A stretch of DNA of 64,000 nucleotides from contig OY970276.1 in assembly GCA_963715785.1 (NCBI GenBank), positions 1,240,001 to 1,304,000 on the forward strand, in the 5' to 3' direction. This document shows positions 59,109 through 64,000 of the stretch, piece by piece. Position 1 is the first letter of the stretch. Each line of letters begins with the position of its first letter. Under the pieces are notes generated by a model. The model saw nothing but the letters and a program-made list of their open reading frames with translations, ran no database searches and was not told the origin of the DNA. Both the position numbers and the translations under genes were made by a program. This DNA is from LD21 sp963715785 (lineage in GTDB: Bacteria > Bacteroidota > Bacteroidia > Bacteroidales > VadinHA17).

Positions 59109-61916
59109 TCACCTGTTTTTCCCCTGCTCAGACAATTGCTGAAGAGCCTGTTGTAATTCATTAAGAGCGTTGCCTGCGTCATTGAATTTCTTTTGCTGCA
59201 TAAACTGAAGGTAGTCATTAAATGACTGGTTTGCCTTTTTTATCAATTCACCCACATTCCCGGCCGGAGAGGGTAAATTCTGTGGAGTAATGGTCGGCTG
59301 AGCTGATGCGCCAAAGAAGTTATTAATCGCTTCATCAAATGTTGTACCATATGCCATCTTATCGTCATTCATGACAACGACCAGGCGAAGTTCGGGATAG
59401 GCTGCTGTTTCTGACTGGAGATAAATAGGTTCCACATACAGGATGGTCTTATCAAGAGGAATAACCAGTACATTGCCCCGGATAACATTTGAACCTCGCT
59501 GATCCCACAATGAAAGCTGACCGGAAAGGTAGCTGTCCTGGTCGATCTTTGTCTCTACCTGCTGTGTTCCCAGTACTCTTTTTTCTTTTGGAAATACATA
59601 AGCCATCAGTTTTCCATAATCATCGCCATCACACAAACCGGCGAGCCATCCGACCAGTACCTGTTTATCTTTGGGAGTAAATGGCAGCATCAGGATAAAT
59701 TCGGGTTTGCCGGAATCGGGTTTTTCCCAAATTATATAATAAGGCTCCACCGGCTGAATATTGCTGTAATATTTCTCGGTGGCCCTTACCCACAGGTCCT
59801 CCTGATTATAAAACATCTCAGGGTCAGTCATGTGATATTTGGCATAAACCAGTCCTTGCGCCAGTAACATATCAGCAGGGTACCTGACATGTTGCCTGAG
59901 CCCTATAGACATATCAGATTTCTTTTTGAAAAGCCCGGGGAATATTTTGTCGTATACCTGGATGAGAGGATCCGTATCATCGAAAATATAGAAATTGACC
60001 TCGCCTGAAAAGGCATTTACGGTAATTTTAACAGAATTGCGAAGATAAGAAGTTCCGTTGAGGTATACGGAGATAAGATTTTCAAGGTTTTGTTGTGCAT
60101 TCAAACCTGAATATCCGATGCGTTCCGATGAAGAAAAGGGTTCACTGTAAGGATAATTTCTTGAAGTGGTATAAGCATCTATTATCCAGTATAACTGACC
60201 GTTATCAATAACAATGTATGGGTCATCATCGAAATACAGGAATGGGGCCAGGGTTTTTACACGCTCAATTATCTGGCGATGGAACATTATTCTTGTCTCA
60301 GGAGTGGTGTAACCTGTCAGCAGGAATTGTGTGCCACCGATTTTCCAGCCATATATCAGCTTTCTCCAGAAATTTGATAACTGAACCCCACCTTTGCCTT
60401 TATAGGAATTGTATATATTATTTTCACCGCCCGGATAATCAAATTCCTGTTCTTTTGAATTTGTGACAACATAACTATCTGTGAGTTCACCGTAATAAAT
60501 TGCCGGTTGTGTGATTTTAAGCTCAGGGTATGCGCTGACAGGAGGTATGTCCTTTATCAACAGATCAGGCAGGCCGTCGGGTGTGAATTTATTTACCGGA
60601 GTAAGAACAACACCATAGCCATGAGTATATATGAAGTGAGTATTTACAAATGTCTGACTGGTCAGCGGCAGGTTGCCGGGATCCATTTCACGGGCAGAGA
60701 TCATAACCTCACGGTATACATTATTAATAAGGTATCTGTCGATATCGACATCCTTGAATTTATAATACAGACGTATCTCCTGGAATTGCTTGAATACTGC
60801 ATCAAGGGCTCTGTAATCCCAAAGCCTGATATTGGAAAATATCTGGGAATGCTTTTCAATATCCTCACGCTTAAAAGTCTCGGATACAGGGAATTCCTTT
60901 AATTTAACCTTGCTCAGGTCAAATCCCTGGCGTGTAAATTCTATGTTATTGGCTAAATATGGCTTTTCCAGTGAGATTTCATTGGGTTCTACTTTCAGTG
61001 CCTGAAATGCAAGTGGAGCAGCTACAAGCAGCAGAAACCAGACTGTCAAAAGAATTCCCGGCAAGAGCAGCAAGGGAGTAAGCACAGATTTGTGTTTTTG
61101 TTTAATTATCAGTCTCATTATCCGGTACCTGGCAACAGGTAAAAACATAATAATGCCTGTCACCGCGGTAATAATGGCAACTGTCATTAACATAGGTAGC
61201 CTTACGTGAACATCGGTCCACCCTGGTCCGAATACAGCTCCCTGCTTCGAGAAGAATAAACCGAAGCGGCTTAAATATTTTCCGAACCCCAAAACAATCA
61301 GTACTGTTCCTGCACTTATGAATATCGAGTTCTTCAATGATATATTTCCGTTTATTCTGAAACCTTCCGCCTGATTTTCAGCAATCTGATATAAAGGGAT
61401 AAGATTTGCCCCAAGAGCTATCAGGCTGATATATAGAAAGTTATTATAGATAACTTTAAGAAAGGGATATACAAAAAGATAAAAGCCCGATGTCAGATGT
61501 AAAACAGGTTCTGTTATATTGGTTGGAACGCGGTGGGAAAATTTAAGGAAGATTTCCCAGTTCTGGGTCCATAATATACCGCTTAGTAAAGCAGCCACCA
61601 ATATTGCGCTGAACCTTATATCTCTTGACTTGTTGGTCAGGCTGTATGTAAGGGGAATGACGAAAAGTCCTGCAAGGATGAAGGCTGAAAGGAACAAGCC
61701 GGCTTTAGCCAGCCAGATTGTCCAGAACCGTTGATTAAAGCCGAGCTGACGGAACCATAAAAGCTCGCCCCAGAAACCCATGAACCAAAAGAATGCGGCT
61801 GTAAAGAGTGCAAATAAAATGCCGGAAATAAGCAGGGTTTTCCTTTTTGAAGCAACCCCTCTATAAACCAAAAAACCAGCTGCCGAAAACAGAATTACCA
61901 GAAGTGCTGTATACAT
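59109..61916 (-). CDS. UPF0182 giant membrane protein
   Basis: 935 residues from the ATG at 61916; the reading could be extended upstream, but a -7 element at 61991-61998 lies within that extension. Seven to eight membrane helices occupy the first 300 residues (first helices begin MYTALLVILFSAAG), including the conserved WFxELGF-type segment GELLWFRQLGFNQRFW. The rest is a large extracytoplasmic domain with IEFTRQGFDL-like NNIEFTRQGFDLSKV, PYLYFDDDPYIVIDNGQLYWIIDAYTTS, YPADMLLAQGLVYAKYHM and PYYIIWEKPDSGKPEFILMLPFTPK. This is UPF0182 (PF03699), better known from actinobacteria and cyanobacteria; function unknown. A short coiled coil ends the chain. Confidence 0.92.
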   Translation of the reverse strand: MYTALLVILFSAAGFLVYRGVASKRKTLLISGILFALFTAAFFWFMGFWGELLWFRQLGFNQRFWTIWLAKAGLFLSAFILAGLFVIPLTYSLTNKSRDIRFSAILVAALLSGILWTQNWEIFLKFSHRVPTNITEPVLHLTSGFYLFVYPFLKVIYNNFLYISLIALGANLIPLYQIAENQAEGFRINGNISLKNSIFISAGTVLIVLGFGKYLSRFGLFFSKQGAVFGPGWTDVHVRLPMLMTVAIITAVTGIIMFLPVARYRIMRLIIKQKHKSVLTPLLLLPGILLTVWFLLLVAAPLAFQALKVEPNEISLEKPYLANNIEFTRQGFDLSKVKLKEFPVSETFKREDIEKHSQIFSNIRLWDYRALDAVFKQFQEIRLYYKFKDVDIDRYLINNVYREVMISAREMDPGNLPLTSQTFVNTHFIYTHGYGVVLTPVNKFTPDGLPDLLIKDIPPVSAYPELKITQPAIYYGELTDSYVVTNSKEQEFDYPGGENNIYNSYKGKGGVQLSNFWRKLIYGWKIGGTQFLLTGYTTPETRIMFHRQIIERVKTLAPFLYFDDDPYIVIDNGQLYWIIDAYTTSRNYPYSEPFSSSERIGYSGLNAQQNLENLISVYLNGTSYLRNSVKITVNAFSGEVNFYIFDDTDPLIQVYDKIFPGLFKKKSDMSIGLRQHVRYPADMLLAQGLVYAKYHMTDPEMFYNQEDLWVRATEKYYSNIQPVEPYYIIWEKPDSGKPEFILMLPFTPKDKQVLVGWLAGLCDGDDYGKLMAYVFPKEKRVLGTQQVETKIDQDSYLSGQLSLWDQRGSNVIRGNVLVIPLDKTILYVEPIYLQSETAAYPELRLVVVMNDDKMAYGTTFDEAINNFFGASAQPTITPQNLPSPAGNVGELIKKANQSFNDYLQFMQQKKFNDAGNALNELQQALQQLSEQGKNR

Positions 61917-61990
61917 GATATTATTTCTGAATTGGTGGATGTATAAAAATGTGCGCTTTTGAGATGTTAGAATAAAAAGGCATTGTTTAT

Positions 61991-61998
61991 CAAATTTA
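61991..61998 (-). promoter_or_regulatory. -7 promoter element for the UPF0182 gene
   Basis: TAAATTTG on the minus strand fits TAnnTTTG and lies 75 bases before the chosen ATG. Confidence 0.4.
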
Positions 61999-62196
61999 TA
62001 ACAATAACACAAGTGAAACAATTTTTTTAATCGATTGATTCAGCGAATAGCAGTTTTAGAGGTGTGTATTGTCTTTTCATTCAAAACCCAACTCCAAAAT
62101 TCATCAATCAACACCTTATCCTGCAAATTATTCTTTTCAATCCTGCAGCGGTTCATTGGGAGGCCGGCAGCAATACCTCATTAATCTCAACAAAAA

Positions 62197-63183
62197 TTAT
62201 GTTTTGATCCAGAGGGAATCTGTGAACCAGTTTTTTTGATCTGTGAAATGCTTAACAACAGAGAGCCCATGACTGACTGCCAGATATTCAATTGTGGCAA
62301 TATCAAATTTTCTAGAAAGTTCCATAAAAACAGGTTCCCATCTGTTAAAAATAAAACGCTGTCCCAATGATTTAATATTAACGGTCTGCTGTTCTTTTGA
62401 AACCAGAAAGCTTTTCAGGTAACCCGACACAGGGTTGTATGTAGTATGATGTTCGAATCGGGAGAGGTTAAAATCGGCTCCAAGTTCCCTATTCAGCCTG
62501 GCAAGATGATTCAGGTTAAACTTCCGTGTCTGGCCATAAGGATCGTCATAAGCTTTCATTATAATTCCAGGGGACTTTTTAAGATCAAATCCAATTAATA
62601 TCTTGTCTCCTTTCCTGCATAATTCATAAAGCTGCGTTAAAAAGAGATCAATTTCCCGTTCAGTGAAGTTCCCTATATTTGAACCAAGAAACAGGATCAC
62701 TTTTCTTTTGTTGCTGTAGGTATTCCCGGAATTTGTCAGACAAAAAAAATCTCCGGTTAGCGGACTGATTTTTAATGACGGGATATCTTTATTAAGCTCA
62801 GCTACGAGATCGCAGTTTGCTTTTGAACTGATATCGACAGGAATATATTCAAATTTTGTATTTTTTTGCAGAAGTAGTTTCAAAAGGATTTTTGTCTTTG
62901 ATCCATCACCCGAGCCTAGTTCGAGAAGATCTATTGCGGGGGCATCTGAAACTAATGCATCTGTTATCTGTTCCTTTTGGGTTTCCAATATTTCCTGTTC
63001 AGATTTTGTCAGGTAATATTCCGGCATTTTTGTGATTTCCTGAAAAATGGAACTACCGGAATCGTCGTAAAAATATTTTGACAACAGATATTTTGGTTTT
63101 GATGACAAACCTTTTATTGTATCAGCTTCAAGACTTTGTATCTCAGTCATTTCAGCTATATAATATTCATTCTTGTTTTCCAT
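62197..63183 (-). CDS. L-histidine N-alpha-methyltransferase (EgtD/EanA-like)
   Basis: Trimethylates the amino group of histidine to hercynine with SAM, the first step of ergothioneine synthesis. 328 residues, usual EgtD size. Family signatures: KYFYDDSGSSIFQEIT (36-51), PEYYLTKSEQEIL (54-66), SAM motif LELGSGDGSKT (87-97), YIPVDIS, ILFLGSNIGNF and DLKKSP near 200. The EgtB-type sulfoxide synthase of the aerobic route is not next to it. Instead a rhodanese-like sulfurtransferase starts 94 bases upstream on the same strand, which fits the oxygen-independent EanA/EanB route of green sulfur bacteria. Methyltransferase assignment is firm; pathway assignment is inference. Confidence 0.92.
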   Translation of the reverse strand: MENKNEYYIAEMTEIQSLEADTIKGLSSKPKYLLSKYFYDDSGSSIFQEITKMPEYYLTKSEQEILETQKEQITDALVSDAPAIDLLELGSGDGSKTKILLKLLLQKNTKFEYIPVDISSKANCDLVAELNKDIPSLKISPLTGDFFCLTNSGNTYSNKRKVILFLGSNIGNFTEREIDLFLTQLYELCRKGDKILIGFDLKKSPGIIMKAYDDPYGQTRKFNLNHLARLNRELGADFNLSRFEHHTTYNPVSGYLKSFLVSKEQQTVNIKSLGQRFIFNRWEPVFMELSRKFDIATIEYLAVSHGLSVVKHFTDQKNWFTDSLWIKT

Positions 63184-63277
63184 CGCTTATTCTGAATTTA
63201 ATCAGGGTCAGGAATCATTAAGAATAAACCATTCATTTTAAGCGAGTTGCCTGATTCCTGATTGCCGATAGTTAATT

Positions 63278-64000
63278 TTAAGTAGAGATATTTATTTTTT
63301 CCGGTATTCCTGTTTCATAAGGATTATCCCGATCATTGCTCCATTCGAACCATCCGCCGTCATAAACAGATATGCTTGGCCAGCCCATAAGCCAGGCATT
63401 AAACCACGCTTCTCCGCCCCTCCATCCTGTTCCACAATAAAAGGCAAGATGTTTTTCAGGTGTAATACCGCTTTTTATCCAGAAATCAGAGATCTCATTA
63501 TATTCCCTTGTTGTAAGATCCAGATTCCGATAGTTTTCCATATGGTAGGCATCACTTCCGCAATCGGCAAAGATTGCGCCGGGGATACGTCCTTTAGCTT
63601 CTATGTAGTTATATCCACTGACCTCTCCGATGTACTCTGCCCAGCTTCGGACACAGACAAGTTCAGCATAGTCTGATTTGAGCATCTCTTTTGCTTCAGG
63701 AGTGTCGACAGCCAGTTCAGGATGAACAGGTATTGATGCCCCGAATTCTTTAACTGGCTTTTTCTTCTCATCTGAATATGATATTCCAAACCCGGCATCA
63801 AGCCAGGACTGGAATCCTCCGTTCAATATCCTTACGTCCTTTACTCCCGCATACATCATTATCCATGCACATCTCAGAGCTCCAATGTCTCCTGCCGCAC
63901 TTCCGGGGAAAGGATCATTATTATCAGGGTGCATGTACTTACCATACAATACTACAGTTGTATCAGACGTAATCCCATGATTTTCAAGGTTTGACTTTAG
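63278..64000 (-). CDS. Rhodanese-like sulfurtransferase, EanB candidate (5' end outside window)
   Basis: Partial: the frame stays open to base 64000, giving 240 residues without the N-terminus. Parts of two rhodanese-like domains are present. The first includes GDIGALRCAWIMMYAGVKDV and LNGGFQSWLDAGF; the second includes VCVRSWAEYIG, SGYNYIEAKGRIPGA and the active loop YCGTGWRGGEAW, whose cysteine codon is at 63434-63436, 51 residues from the end. CGTGWR matches the CxxGxR persulfide loop. Neighbouring EgtD/EanA suggests it is EanB, which transfers sulfur directly onto hercynine to make ergothioneine. A general thiosulfate sulfurtransferase is the alternative. Confidence 0.85.
   Translation of the reverse strand, partial: LKSNLENHGITSDTTVVLYGKYMHPDNNDPFPGSAAGDIGALRCAWIMMYAGVKDVRILNGGFQSWLDAGFGISYSDEKKKPVKEFGASIPVHPELAVDTPEAKEMLKSDYAELVCVRSWAEYIGEVSGYNYIEAKGRIPGAIFADCGSDAYHMENYRNLDLTTREYNEISDFWIKSGITPEKHLAFYCGTGWRGGEAWFNAWLMGWPSISVYDGGWFEWSNDRDNPYETGIPEKINIST

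Noticed and set aside
1..64000. Mobile elements, CRISPR arrays, tRNA and rRNA genes
   Set aside because: No transposase or integrase motif, no regularly spaced repeats, and no tRNA cloverleaf or rRNA stretch was recognised on reading both strands; a covariance search could still find a small RNA.

Overview
The window looks like chromosomal DNA of an uncultured or environmental Bacteroidota, probably Bacteroidales-like. The evidence is the lipoprotein style (Cys followed by Lys-Lys or Ser), the FISUMP and GCTD...DDGSCxY surface proteins, the dut-TPR-DUF4292-M23 gene string, near-absence of Shine-Dalgarno sequences, and at least twelve exact TAnnTTTG -7 elements at the expected distance from starts. 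Base composition is about 40% GC and even. I see no prophage, transposase, CRISPR, rRNA or tRNA. Most of the window is core housekeeping sequence.

Layout. 0-2.4 kb: a membrane protein, a winged-helix regulator and CreD, with the same inverted repeat in front of the first and third gene. 2.5-6 kb: lspA, an ArsR repressor, a long-chain polyprenyl diphosphate synthase and an MFS transporter. 6-10.7 kb: CoA-binding protein, thioesterase, exported CocE-type hydrolase, Tat-exported aldo/keto reductase and SMP-30-like lactonase. 10.8-13.1 kb: YwbE, phosphofructokinase and a HAD phosphatase. 13.4-24 kb: uvrC, adenine deaminase, then a long minus-strand operon dut-TPR lipoprotein-DUF4292 lipoprotein-degenerate M23-ATPase-ybeY-mnmG. 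Two ParB-site (parS)-like palindromes flank the uvrC-ade block. 24-32 kb: peptidyl-prolyl isomerase, pheS, Crp/Fnr regulator, nadA-ywqK-ruvB, then rpiB and an Fe-S type Rrf2 regulator. 32-45.6 kb: hemW, nfo, patatin, mntH, a symporter-GNAT-serine hydrolase operon, a methyltransferase/ATP-grasp fusion, a peroxiredoxin-like protein and pdxH. 45.7-58 kb is more accessory: GH20 hexosaminidase, several lipoproteins, acylphosphatase, PQQ-type propeller, SGNH hydrolase, oxidoreductases, an orphan CheY-like protein, FISUMP lipoprotein, SDR and a ferredoxin-NADP reductase. 58-64 kb: xth, a UPF0182 giant membrane protein, and an EgtD-like histidine methyltransferase beside a rhodanese-like sulfurtransferase cut by the window edge.

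What stands out. The last two genes match the gene content of the oxygen-independent ergothioneine route (EanA/EanB). The parS-like sites next to mnmG suggest the window is close to the chromosomal origin. The 660-residue methyltransferase plus D-Ala-D-Ala-ligase-like fusion has no obvious textbook role. The CreD operator repeat, a terminator with no gene in front of it (55.4-55.7 kb) and a 724-base AT-rich gap before rpiB are further places to look. All functions are inferred from reading translated sequence; no database search was possible.
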